Below, piece after piece: positions 1-6,339 of a DNA stretch of 27,333 bases. Each line of letters opens with the position of its first letter. The first letter of the stretch is position 1. The notes below the pieces were generated by a model. It had not been told where the DNA came from. It did no database searches and saw only the letters and a program-made list of their open reading frames with translations. The translations under genes and the position numbers were made by a program. Location of the stretch: positions 1 to 27,333 of IMG/VR virus record IMGVR_UViG_3300035698_011340. One strand, 5' to 3'. This stretch comes from a virus.

Positions 1-1
1 C

Positions 2-223
2 AAGGAGGGGAAAGACATCTGGCTGTCAGAGGCCGAAGAATTGCTTTTGGCTCGAATTAGAACGGCCTGCAAGGCCAGCCCGTTTCATCCTATAGGCGAT
101 GATGTGAAGGTTGCACTCGGGTTGAAGAAAAAGGGATTGCTGGTGTCTGGCGGCACCTGGCCGAACCGCGAGGGTTTTGAATTGGGTTGTCAGATTTCAG
201 AGAGTCAAAGGGAGGCACCCTAG
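2..223 (+). CDS. Partial unknown protein, C-terminal end
   Basis: This open frame runs in from the left edge and ends at TAG 221-223, so the true start lies outside the window. The visible 73 residues include a conserved-looking run (GDDVKVALGLKKKGLL) and a helical, charged start (WLSEAEELLLARIRTA). I do not recognise the family. It is closely followed by a rho-independent terminator, so it is probably the last gene of its transcript. An internal TTG or ATG start cannot be excluded, but the frame is open with no stop back to base 2, which favours a longer gene. Confidence 0.5.
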   Translation, partial: KEGKDIWLSEAEELLLARIRTACKASPFHPIGDDVKVALGLKKKGLLVSGGTWPNREGFELGCQISESQREAP

Positions 224-251
224 CGGCCCCCATCACCGCAAGACTTTTGAC

Positions 252-273
252 AACCCGCTTCGGCGGGTTTTTT
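252..273 (+). terminator. Rho-independent terminator
   Basis: A perfect 7-bp stem AACCCGC/GCGGGTT with a stable TTCG tetraloop is followed by a run of six T. It sits 28 bases after the stop of the partial first gene and ends that transcript. Confidence 0.9.
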
Positions 274-304
274 GTGCCCGCAACTATCCATAGGAGAAAC
301 GAAC

Positions 305-736
305 ATGCCCCGCCCAAAAGGCCTGGACACGGAAAGTCGTGCGCCAATTTTTGTCCTGCTCGCCCTGATCGCAGCTGCATTGGCTTGCCTGCTGATCGTG
401 GCGCACCTGAGAATGACGCCTGCCCGTGCAGAGGGCGTCATGGTCATTACGTTGTGCAGCACGCTGGAAGAAGAGCGTGCCATTGAAAACACGCCATGGC
501 GCATTCACGAGATATTTACCGGCGATGAGGCGCACAGGATGCTGCGCGTTTTCAATGAGGAGCCGCCACGGTCGTCGCTCAGTGCAGATCGCATCATGCT
601 GCTCACCCGAACGGTTAATGGCCAGATAGTGCATGGCATCGCGCTGGAGGATGAAGGTTGCATCGACGGCAGATTTATGGTGGCCGAACCGCTGTACCAG
701 AGGCTTGTCAACGCCGCCCGCGGCAGCCCGCTATAG
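305..736 (+). CDS. Small membrane-anchored protein of unknown function
   Basis: 143 residues. ATG 305 is preceded by AGGAG at about 7-10 bases, so I prefer it to the upstream TTG. One hydrophobic segment (about residues 13-33, rich in A, L, I) follows a basic N-terminus and ends near APARAEG-like sequence, so it is either a signal anchor or a cleavable signal. The remaining 110 residues would be periplasmic and contain two cysteines (C54-region CSTLEEE and EGCIDG). It stands between two terminators next to the lysis cassette. It could be a holin-like or exclusion protein, but a single membrane segment is weak evidence and I assign no function. Confidence 0.7.
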   Translation: MPRPKGLDTESRAPIFVLLALIAAALACLLIVAHLRMTPARAEGVMVITLCSTLEEERAIENTPWRIHEIFTGDEAHRMLRVFNEEPPRSSLSADRIMLLTRTVNGQIVHGIALEDEGCIDGRFMVAEPLYQRLVNAARGSPL

Positions 737-762
737 CACCCCGCCATTACCCGTCCGTTTTG

Positions 763-783
763 CCCGCCCCGAGCGGGTTTTTT
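763..783 (+). terminator. Rho-independent terminator
   Basis: Stem CCCGC/GCGGG with a five-base loop, followed by six T. It lies 26 bases after the stop at 736 and separates the small membrane protein gene from the endolysin gene. Confidence 0.8.
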
Positions 784-804
784 AATGCCTGAAAGGAAGC
801 CACC

Positions 805-1824
805 ATGAACCGGAAATCGACTAAGTATCTCGTCGTTCACGTCACTGCAACACCGCCAAATTGGAACGGCGGGCTTGCCGGCGTAACCGCGATGCACAAG
901 GCGCGCGGCTGGTCGCGGTGCGGCTACCGCTACATCATCAACCGGGATGGTCGCATCGAAGCGGCGCCGGGCGGCGACCGTGTAGTCAGCAATCACGTCA
1001 GGGGCTTCAATTCGGTTGCCTTGGGCGTGTCTATGGTCGGCGGTATTGATGCGTCGGGCAGGCCGCAAAACAACGCGACACCGGCGCAAATGCAGGCGCT
1101 GGAGGGGCTTTTGCGCAAGATGGCTGCCAAGTATCCCGGCGCGAAGGTTTGCGGCCACCGTGACCTGTCTCCTGACCGTGACGGCGACGGCATCATTGAA
1201 CCACATGAGCACCTGAAAGCCTGTCCCTGCTTCGACGCCATTCCGTGGGCATTGTCCAGGGGGTTGCCTGCGGCTGATATCAGGGGTGTGTGGAGCAAGC
1301 GCACAATCCGGCCACCGAAGGCACCTGACGAGCGCATCATGTACCTGCAGAAGTTGCTTGCAATGGCCGGCTATGAGTTTGGCGGTGTTGACGGGTATGT
1401 CGGGCCGAAGACAGAGGCTGCTATCAAGCGGTTCCAGATGGCCACCGGCGTCAAGTCCACGGGCAAGTTTGACCGAGCAACGGTTGCGGCTCTTCGCGCT
1501 GGCTATGAGGTGAGCCGGCCCGCGCCGGTGACGGTTGACCGGCCCGTGATGACCGAAGACATGGCGCAACTGGTATCTGAAGTCGAGGAGCCCGGCTTGT
1601 TTTCCTCAAAGACCAATCTCGGCGCAATGGCCTTGACGGCATCCACCGTCACCAGCGCCGGGTCGCAGGTTGCCAGCGATGTCGACAACCTGATGAAGGC
1701 TGCGCCGTGGATCGCGGTCATTCTGCTGGCGCTTTGCTTCGGTGGTTACATTGTCTGGTCGCGGCGCAAGAAGTCGAAACAAGCGGCCAAGGCAAGGCAG
1801 TTTTATGATGGAGGCGGACAGTGA
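805..1824 (+). CDS. Endolysin: T7-lysozyme-type amidase, peptidoglycan-binding domain, C-terminal membrane segment
   Basis: 339 residues. Residues 1-150 match the zinc N-acetylmuramoyl-L-alanine amidase (Amidase_2) of T7 lysozyme: zinc ligands H12 (VHVTAT), H118 (GHRDLS) and C140 (KACPCFD), with Y41 and K138 at the catalytic positions. It should cut the bond between muramic acid and L-alanine of the stem peptide. Between H118 and C140 lies an EF-hand-like loop (D124, D126, D128, G129, E135). Residues about 172-232 are a PG_binding_1 repeat domain. Residues about 299-318 form a membrane segment followed by a basic tail (RRKKSKQ), unlike soluble T7 lysozyme (about 150 residues). ATG 805 has AAAGGAAG upstream. 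The stop overlaps the next gene (GTGA). Amidase activity is a confident family inference; what the anchor does is not visible. Confidence 0.93.
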   Translation: MNRKSTKYLVVHVTATPPNWNGGLAGVTAMHKARGWSRCGYRYIINRDGRIEAAPGGDRVVSNHVRGFNSVALGVSMVGGIDASGRPQNNATPAQMQALEGLLRKMAAKYPGAKVCGHRDLSPDRDGDGIIEPHEHLKACPCFDAIPWALSRGLPAADIRGVWSKRTIRPPKAPDERIMYLQKLLAMAGYEFGGVDGYVGPKTEAAIKRFQMATGVKSTGKFDRATVAALRAGYEVSRPAPVTVDRPVMTEDMAQLVSEVEEPGLFSSKTNLGAMALTASTVTSAGSQVASDVDNLMKAAPWIAVILLALCFGGYIVWSRRKKSKQAAKARQFYDGGGQ

Positions 1825-2183
1825 CAAAGTTCATCACCAAATGGCTGCTGAAGGCCGGAATCAACTTCGCCGTACCCGTCTGGCTGGTGCCGGCCGCTTC
1901 AGCTGCTGGTGCCCTGTTTGTAGCCTGGTGGCTGTATTCCTCGGGTCTTGAAGCGGGACGAAACGAATGCGCTGCCGCTGCCCTGAAGGAGCAGACCCGG
2001 CAGATCGCCGTCAACGAGGACGAACGCCGCAAATCTGATGCCGAGGCGGTCGCCATCATCAACGAAAAGGAAAAGCGCGATGCTGAAATCCAACAACTCG
2101 ACACCAAGGCTGATGCAAGCCCTGGCGCTGGTGACGTGTGCTTTGATGCTGACAGCCTGCGCAGACTGGACCGGATCAGGTAA
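1821..2183 (+). CDS. Inner-membrane spanin (Rz-like)
   Basis: 120 residues, starting at GTG 1821 which overlaps the endolysin stop and has GGAGG upstream. One long hydrophobic N-terminal segment (about residues 12-40) is followed by a charged, alanine- and glutamate-rich helical stretch (about 45-95) and a short tail ending CFDADSLRRLDRIR, which is typical of Rz-like proteins. Family knowledge: the inner-membrane subunit spans the periplasm and, with the outer-membrane lipoprotein, fuses the two membranes in the last step of lysis. The partner gene begins inside this gene in another frame, the classical embedded Rz/Rz1 arrangement. Confidence 0.85.
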   Translation: MTKFITKWLLKAGINFAVPVWLVPAASAAGALFVAWWLYSSGLEAGRNECAAAALKEQTRQIAVNEDERRKSDAEAVAIINEKEKRDAEIQQLDTKADASPGAGDVCFDADSLRRLDRIR

Positions 2184-2391
2184 GGTGAAGCCGAACCTCA
2201 CGGCAGCCCCGCCATCCCTGACAAGGCCGTGCGTGCGCCCCGTTGACCTGAGTAGTCACACGTCGCTCAACAGGCGCTTGACGGAAGTATACTGGCGGCG
2301 CGACCGGGCCAGCCTGGTTGACTGCCGTGCCCGCCACGGCGCGACAGTCGATCACTACCAGCGGCGCGACAAGCGCCTTTCGGGAGAGTAA
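2080..2391 (+). CDS. Outer-membrane spanin lipoprotein (Rz1-like)
   Basis: 103 residues from ATG 2080, inside the i-spanin gene and in a different frame for 104 bases; AAGGAAAAG lies upstream. The N-terminus is a lipoprotein signal with lipobox L-T-A-C at residues 24-27, so C27 should be lipidated. The following residue is alanine, which agrees with outer-membrane sorting. The mature part carries the conserved cysteine-containing RPCVRPVDLS region and a C-terminal half rich in arginine (YWRRDRASLVDCRARHG). Position, lipobox and nesting make the assignment strong. It ends flush against the opposing gene at 2392. Confidence 0.85.
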   Translation: MLKSNNSTPRLMQALALVTCALMLTACADWTGSGKVKPNLTAAPPSLTRPCVRPVDLSSHTSLNRRLTEVYWRRDRASLVDCRARHGATVDHYQRRDKRLSGE

Positions 2392-2649
2392 TTAACCCTT
2401 GCTCCAGTCAAGTGCCTCAAGGATGCGACGGGCCGTGGCGACGGCGTCGGCACCGTCATTCGATAGAAGGGTTGCTTCGCCCTGGTGGTGGTCAATGAGT
2501 GTTTGCATCTGATCTTTGTTCAGGAATGCAATGTGCGGCGTTGTCGAAGACGCTTGGCTATGGGCTGGCTTGCTCGCAACGATTGCCGCGCCAATAACAC
2601 CGACAATCATCCGTCTGCGAGACACTACTCTTTGACAGATACGTTCCAT
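2392..2649 (-). CDS. Small exported protein, Tat-like or Sec signal (possible moron)
   Basis: 85 residues. ATG 2649 has a strong AGAGGAGG upstream, so I choose it over further-upstream starts. The N-terminus has S10-R11-R12-R13-M14-I15 before a hydrophobic core (about 14-25) and an A-H-S-Q-A boundary near residue 33, like a short Tat-type or a Sec signal peptide. The mature 50 residues are hydrophilic and not recognised. The gene opposes the lysis cassette, its stop is adjacent to the o-spanin stop, and it lies next to the presumed attP. Such isolated, oppositely oriented genes in temperate phages are often expressed from the prophage; that is inference. Confidence 0.65.
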   Translation of the reverse strand: MERICQRVVSRRRMIVGVIGAAIVASKPAHSQASSTTPHIAFLNKDQMQTLIDHHQGEATLLSNDGADAVATARRILEALDWSKG

Positions 2650-2848
2650 GATCGTTTCCTCCTCTGTGCGTGAGAGGTTGATGTGGTTCTTTTGAAACGC
2701 GGACAAGGAGCCTCCCACAACAACCTGCCCCTTGGTAGAGTCTACGGATGATCGCAGGCCACGCAATAAGAAGCGGATGTATACCTGTCATGCGCGAAAG
2801 CGTTGACCGAACGGAAGCCGCAGAATACCGGAGATTTCGCACCCAAAA

Positions 2849-2868
2849 CGGCCCGAAAAGTTTTACAA
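2849..2868 (+). repeat. Direct repeat copy 1, candidate integrase arm site
   Basis: Twenty bases beginning CGGCCCGAAAAG and ending TTTTACAA. They recur at 3065-3085 with one extra A in the A-run. The following TCG is also shared with 3097-3099. Confidence 0.7.
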
Positions 2869-3064
2869 TCGTTGTACAATATGGGACTTTATGGGCCTGA
2901 ATGACCGGATTTTTGACCGGATTGTAAAACCGCCGGGACGTTGGTAAGTTGCTGTTTTTTATGAGGATTGTTCGCTTGTGGGGGAGGCAGTGGGATAATC
3001 TACCGTTAACCTATTCCCCACCGGTCAGCCTGTTTTATCCAAAGATTTCAACACTTTGGAAAAC

Positions 3065-3085
3065 CGGCCCGAAAAAGTTTTACAA
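3065..3085 (+). repeat. Direct repeat copy 2, candidate integrase arm site
   Basis: Same sequence as 2849-2868 apart from one additional A. A further GTTTTACAATCG follows at once at 3088-3099, giving two tandem GTTTTACAA sites just beyond the integrase stop codon. Confidence 0.7.
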
Positions 3086-3116
3086 GAGTTTTACAATCGG
3101 GCTGGCCTGATGTTGT

Positions 3117-4196
3117 CTATTTGCCCTCATCGCCCGTGGAAGTCAACCCGCCATCGCGCCATTTGCGCATCGCATTGCGCGCGATCCGCTGCTGATTGAC
3201 GCCAGCGGTGTAGGTCGAGATCATCTGTCGGGACAGCCCGGTTACCGACATGATCTCTTCGTCAGTGCATCCTACCTCCGCAAGATTGACGCAGGCCGAC
3301 TTGCGCAGCCCGTGGGAGGTGTATTTATGCTCCTTGAGCGGGGCAAGTCCCGGCTTGGCCATTTCACGGCCCCAGGCGGCGTGATACTGCTCCGTGGTGA
3401 ACATCTTGCCCATGGGCTTCAGTTTGCCGGCAAGGACCATCCAGCCGCGGGCCTTGAGGTCCTTCAGGACCGGGACCAGGCTGGGGTGTGCCGGAACCTT
3501 CAGGGGCTTCTTGGTCTTCTGCTGGACAACCTCGATCTCCGGCCAGTCGCCTGACCAGTCGATATGCGACAGCCGCATCTTCAGACAGTCCGATATCCGC
3601 TGCCCGGTGTATCGCTCCAGCTGCACTGTCACCCACAGATCGTATCGCATGTGCTTGTCGCACAGATCGAACGCCCATGCCGGCCACGGCTCGCGCCCGA
3701 CCTTCCGGTGCTTGAAGCGGGGTGTGTCGTTGACCGGGTTCCGGCTGGCGCGTCCGCGCGGTATCGCCCATGCGTAGAGGGATTTGATCACTGACAGGTA
3801 ATGGTTGGCCTTGGCCTTCTGGTCTCCCATGGAGTCGCGCAGTTCCAGCAGATCCACGGGCGTTATGTCGTCGGGGGAGAATTCGCCGAGACGGGACCGG
3901 AAGTCCAGCAGGTAGTAGGCATAGTTGCGCTGCGTGCTGGCCTGCAGGCCGAGATAGTCCGGCGACGCCATGTAGGCGTCCACGACCTGGTGCAGATGGC
4001 CCCTTGGGTCATCGCCGCTCAATCGCTCTATGTCTGCCCAGAATTCCTGAGTTTGCGGGTTGCCCTTGATCCTGACCCGCTTGCCTGATTTGTCCGTTCC
4101 GCGACCTGGTTGGTAGTAGAAGTAATCCCTGCCCTTGGTTGTGACGCGATGGACCCCAGGCGGCAACTCAACCATGAGCCGCTTCCTTTTCCCCAT
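3117..4196 (-). CDS. int: Phage integrase (tyrosine recombinase)
   Basis: 359 residues. ATG 4196 (MGKRKRL) has AGGAAG about 8 bases upstream and overlaps the end of the preceding gene. The N-terminal part (about 1-60) is a small DNA-binding region with aromatic-rich DYFYYQPGRG, typical of arm-binding domains; about 65-165 is the SAM-like core-binding domain; 170-345 is the catalytic domain. Catalytic residues visible: R200 (TGQRISD), K227, H295 and R298 (SHGLRKS), and nucleophile Y329 (ISTYTAG). The second histidine/tryptophan position reads L321 in TGLSRQ. It should integrate the phage at attP, probably the repeat-rich region just downstream. It is the last gene of the leftward operon. Confidence 0.93.
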   Translation of the reverse strand: MGKRKRLMVELPPGVHRVTTKGRDYFYYQPGRGTDKSGKRVRIKGNPQTQEFWADIERLSGDDPRGHLHQVVDAYMASPDYLGLQASTQRNYAYYLLDFRSRLGEFSPDDITPVDLLELRDSMGDQKAKANHYLSVIKSLYAWAIPRGRASRNPVNDTPRFKHRKVGREPWPAWAFDLCDKHMRYDLWVTVQLERYTGQRISDCLKMRLSHIDWSGDWPEIEVVQQKTKKPLKVPAHPSLVPVLKDLKARGWMVLAGKLKPMGKMFTTEQYHAAWGREMAKPGLAPLKEHKYTSHGLRKSACVNLAEVGCTDEEIMSVTGLSRQMISTYTAGVNQQRIARNAMRKWRDGGLTSTGDEGK

Positions 4197-4455
4197 GAAT
4201 GCGCTTCCTGATCCGCTCTCTAAGGTGATCATCATTGCCGGGCACGGGGTTCGGTTCAAGTGATTTCTGGTTCAGCCGGTCCATGGCGTCATTGATCTGT
4301 TGCCGGGACCATCTTGTGACACCGCGCAGAACCACACCTTTGGGGAGCAGCCCTTCGGCCACATAGCGCCGCAAGCTGGATGTCGATATCGACAGCAGGT
4401 AGGCTGCGGTTTCTTCATCGCACCAGTCGGGCGGGTAGGGCCGGAAGTTGGTCAT
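4168..4455 (-). CDS. HTH protein, probable excisionase or AlpA-like regulator
   Basis: 95 residues from ATG 4455, whose A is shared with the stop of the 43-residue gene upstream. Residues about 10-55 read DEETAAYLLSISTSSLRRYVAEGLLPKGV...VTRWSRQQI, the MerR/excisionase-type winged helix-turn-helix fold used by Xis, AlpA and DNA-binding domains of phage regulators. It overlaps the integrase start by 29 bases, so both are probably co-translated, as expected for an int-xis pair. A GTG at 4500 would extend it by 15 residues but lacks a ribosome binding site. Directionality factor is an inference from fold and position. Confidence 0.75.
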   Translation of the reverse strand: MTNFRPYPPDWCDEETAAYLLSISTSSLRRYVAEGLLPKGVVLRGVTRWSRQQINDAMDRLNQKSLEPNPVPGNDDHLRERIRKRIHGEKEAAHG

Positions 4456-4586
4456 TACCGCTTCACCGGGTGCGTCTTTTTCCACAGTATCACCCAGCAC
4501 CCAATCGCGATTCCGTAGCGGTAACCGTAGTATTCAGGCTCCGGGAATATCGGCGACCACGAAAATGATGTTCTTTCTATGCGCAT
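4455..4586 (-). CDS. Small 43-residue protein, possible membrane peptide
   Basis: ATG 4586 lies inside the stop region of the 23-residue gene (overlap of 10 bases) and its TAA shares an A with the ATG of the xis-like gene. The product is aromatic-rich (PEPEYYGYRYG), then hydrophobic (IAIGCWVILW) with a basic end (KKTHPVKR), so it could sit at a membrane. I do not recognise it. Support comes from the exact stop/start coupling on both sides, which leaves no other use for these bases. There is no good ribosome binding site, so translation would depend on coupling. Confidence 0.5.
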   Translation of the reverse strand: MRIERTSFSWSPIFPEPEYYGYRYGIAIGCWVILWKKTHPVKR

Positions 4587-4648
4587 TGCGGATACCCGTC
4601 GTGCACAACACCATCGATCGCGCGGCCTTTGGCCTTGATTTCTGTCAT
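4577..4648 (-). CDS. Tiny 23-residue ORF, translationally coupled
   Basis: ATG 4648 begins two bases after the stop of the 58-residue gene, and AGGAGGGG sits 9-16 bases upstream inside that gene. The peptide is MTEIKAKGRAIDGVVHDGYP plus QCA, hydrophilic, with no recognisable domain. The strong ribosome binding site and tight spacing support translation. Its role may be only to carry ribosomes to the next start; a functional peptide is equally possible. Confidence 0.45.
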   Translation of the reverse strand: MTEIKAKGRAIDGVVHDGYPQCA

Positions 4649-4650
4649 AG

Positions 4651-4827
4651 CTAACACCCCTCCTGGTCTATGCGGGAGATGATTGGAATGATTGGAGCGC
4701 CGCACTTGCGGTGCACCACTTTGGCAATCTGTTCAGCACTCATGTCGCCTAAAAGCTGATCCACCAACGCGTCTCTTTCGCGCTGAGTGATATCTTCAGG
4801 CAGGATTGCCTTAAACCTTATTTCCAT
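4651..4827 (-). CDS. Conserved-looking small protein, unknown function
   Basis: 58 residues. ATG 4827 has AAGGAGG upstream and shares an A with the stop of the methyltransferase gene (TAATG). The protein has a short beta strand (MEIRFKAIL) and two helical stretches (DITQRERDALVDQLLGDMSAEQIAKVV), ending with two cysteines. Not recognised. It is part of the leftward early operon between the methyltransferase and int. Confidence 0.65.
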   Translation of the reverse strand: MEIRFKAILPEDITQRERDALVDQLLGDMSAEQIAKVVHRKCGAPIIPIISRIDQEGC

Positions 4828-5396
4828 TACGCAACCTCCTTTTCGGCTACGGCATGGACGTTTGCTGCAACAAGCTTCTTCACCATCCATGGCGGGACCG
4901 AGTCGCATGCCCGCAATTCGCGGAACTGGACCTTATAGCCTTCCTTGCGCAGTTGCCCTGTCCATTTGCGGAAGGTTTCGCCCTTGCGGACGGGACATGG
5001 CTTGTTGTCGTCTGTCAGCGGGCCCCATGTGCGAAATTCCTCGACATTTTCCAGCATGATGATGTCGGGCTTGACCCGCTGGGCCCACAACACCACAACC
5101 CATGCCAGGTCACGTATGTTGCGGGCGACCGGCTTGCCGCCCTTGGCCTTGGAGAAGTGCTTGCAGTCTGGCGAGAACCACGCCAGAGAGACCTTGCGGC
5201 CCTTCACGTAATCGAGCGGGTCGACCTGCCAGATATTCTTGGACAGATGCAAGGTGTCGGGATGGTTGGCCTGGTGCATCGCAATGGCGGCGGCATCGTG
5301 ATTGATGGCGATGTCGGGCGACCGGCCCAGCGCCATTTCTATGCCAAGGGATGCGCCACCGCCGCCTGCGAAACTGTCTACAATCAATCCGTCCAT
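4827..5396 (-). CDS. Internally deleted DNA cytosine-5 methyltransferase
   Basis: 189 residues, against about 350-450 for the related phage enzymes. Motif I is FAGGGGAS (residues 9-16). Motif IV is SPDCKHFS with catalytic C78. Motif VI is ENVEEF (116-121). After RELRACD (159-165) the family normally continues with motif VIII, the target recognition domain and motif IX. Here the sequence runs straight into SVPPWMVKKLVAANV (166-180), which resembles motif X (GNSVxPP...). It therefore looks like an in-frame deletion that removed the target recognition domain and kept both ends. AdoMet-binding and catalytic residues remain, but sequence-specific methylation is doubtful. ATG 5396 has AAAGGA upstream. 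Confidence 0.85.
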   Translation of the reverse strand: MDGLIVDSFAGGGGASLGIEMALGRSPDIAINHDAAAIAMHQANHPDTLHLSKNIWQVDPLDYVKGRKVSLAWFSPDCKHFSKAKGGKPVARNIRDLAWVVVLWAQRVKPDIIMLENVEEFRTWGPLTDDNKPCPVRKGETFRKWTGQLRKEGYKVQFRELRACDSVPPWMVKKLVAANVHAVAEKEVA

Positions 5397-5465
5397 CTTG
5401 TGTCCTTTGAAATTTGTGGGGAGGTATTTTCACACCAGCCTCCCCGGCCTGGTTGCGCGCGCTGG

Positions 5466-5861
5466 TTACGCGGCCTCGGAAACTTCCGGCCTTGCCCCGA
5501 TGGACTTCACGTTGGTGACAGCCTCATCGTTGACGCGCGAGGTCTTGACCGTGCCGGTCATGGCGTCGAGGCGCTGCTGAAACTCGGTATGCACGTTCTG
5601 CGCGTCGGCAATGATCTGGTCGAACATATCGGCATCGTTGCGACGGGCGTCCGTCATGGTGTCGGTGAAGGTTTTGACAACCGTGTCGATCAGCCGGTTG
5701 AGGCGTTCGCCGCGCGCGTCACGGGTATCCTGCAGGGCCTTGATCTTGTCATCCAGATCAGCCATCTGCGCGAGATAGAAGTCCATCAGTTCGCGGCAGT
5801 CGTCGGCCTGGGACTCAACCAGCGCCTGTATCAGCACTGCGGTTTTGGGTTGCTTGTTCAT
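5466..5861 (-). CDS. Coiled-coil protein, unknown function
   Basis: 131 residues. ATG 5861 has AAAGGAGG about 9 bases upstream. Residues about 10-110 are almost entirely helical with heptad-like spacing (LMDFYLAQMADLDDKIKALQ; RLNRLIDTVVKTFTDTM), so a coiled coil is likely. No catalytic motif is seen. It is followed by a 69-base gap before the methyltransferase gene and lies in the leftward operon. No function assigned. Confidence 0.7.
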   Translation of the reverse strand: MNKQPKTAVLIQALVESQADDCRELMDFYLAQMADLDDKIKALQDTRDARGERLNRLIDTVVKTFTDTMTDARRNDADMFDQIIADAQNVHTEFQQRLDAMTGTVKTSRVNDEAVTNVKSIGARPEVSEAA

Positions 5862-5886
5862 GGGGTAGTCCTCCTTTGAAAGGGCG

Positions 5887-6339
5887 TCATGCCCGTTGGT
5901 TGGAAAGTTCACGCAACGTACCAATCGTCTCGTTCATCAGGATGCCGGCGATCCGCGCCACGACCATCCTGTCTTTCGGGGTAAAGGCCTCGACGACATC
6001 CAGCATGAGATCGAACCTGTCCCTGTACTCCCAGAGCAGGTGTGCGACGCGCAACGGATCCACGCCGAATTGCGCCCACCACAACTCTTCATGCCCGTGG
6101 TGGTGCTGGCTGCCGGTGTTCATCAGGTGCAGTTCCTGGCACAGCGGCACGGTCCAGCGGTCATCGGCCTTTTCGGCCATGCCGGTATAGTGCTTGTCCC
6201 AGGTCACCGACCCGTAGGCGATGTGCGCGGCCTGCACGCCGATGATCCGGCCCGACAGCAGGCAGGGCAGGGACGCCACCATCTTCAGATAAGGGGTGGC
6301 GTGCTGGCGCGGTGACTTGGGAAGGGCGAGGCCCGTCAT
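5887..6339 (-). CDS. HNH-like / DUF968-type phage protein
   Basis: 150 residues; its ATG overlaps the previous stop (ATGA). The pattern YLKMVASLPCLLSG...GVQAAHIAYGS...KADDRWTVPLCQELHLMN matches the phage DUF968/HNH-like family, in which two cysteine pairs and a histidine form a zinc-centred treble clef. Visible candidates are C26, H39, C67 and H71. The usual second cysteine of the first pair is serine here (S29), so the metal site may be altered. Relatives sit in recombination and replication clusters of phages, as here beside a DnaQ-like exonuclease and RecT. Nuclease activity is inference. Confidence 0.7.
   Translation of the reverse strand: MTGLALPKSPRQHATPYLKMVASLPCLLSGRIIGVQAAHIAYGSVTWDKHYTGMAEKADDRWTVPLCQELHLMNTGSQHHHGHEELWWAQFGVDPLRVAHLLWEYRDRFDLMLDVVEAFTPKDRMVVARIAGILMNETIGTLRELSNQRA

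Larger units (their letters stand above)
2650..3116. other. Gene-free region with repeated motifs, candidate attP
   Basis: 467 bases without a convincing gene, immediately downstream of the integrase stop. GTTTTACAA occurs four times: 2860-2868, 3077-3085 and 3088-3096 forward, and inverted at 2922-2930. TGACCGG occurs at 2902-2908 and 2914-2920 and inverted at 3021-3027. An imperfect dyad with GTGGG and CCCCAC arms spans 2990-3021. Tyrosine-integrase attP sites carry short direct and inverted arm-type sites around a core, and this layout fits. I could not identify the bacterial target or a tRNA 3' end in it. The promoter of the gene at 2392-2649 should also be here. Confidence 0.55.

Noticed and set aside
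505-1569. Long open frame on the minus strand opposite the endolysin
   Set aside because: It mirrors a well-supported gene with catalytic motifs, has no recognisable protein features and no ribosome binding site. High-GC codon bias commonly leaves such antisense frames open.
2700-3116. Possible tRNA 3' end as integration target in the candidate attP
   Set aside because: I found no segment with a T-arm followed by an acceptor end and CCA; the CCCCACC run at 3016-3022 is not enough.
4478-4486. TTTTCCACA, a match to the DnaA-box consensus, and near matches at about 6637 and 8102
   Set aside because: Single scattered sites in coding DNA with no clustering; expected by chance at this length.
4500-4502. 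Upstream GTG start for the xis-like gene
   Set aside because: No ribosome binding site, and ATG 4455 is precisely coupled to the preceding small ORF.
4854-5879. 341-codon plus-strand frame opposite the methyltransferase and coiled-coil genes
   Set aside because: Runs across two real minus-strand genes and their intergenic gap, with composition of an antisense shadow and no motif.
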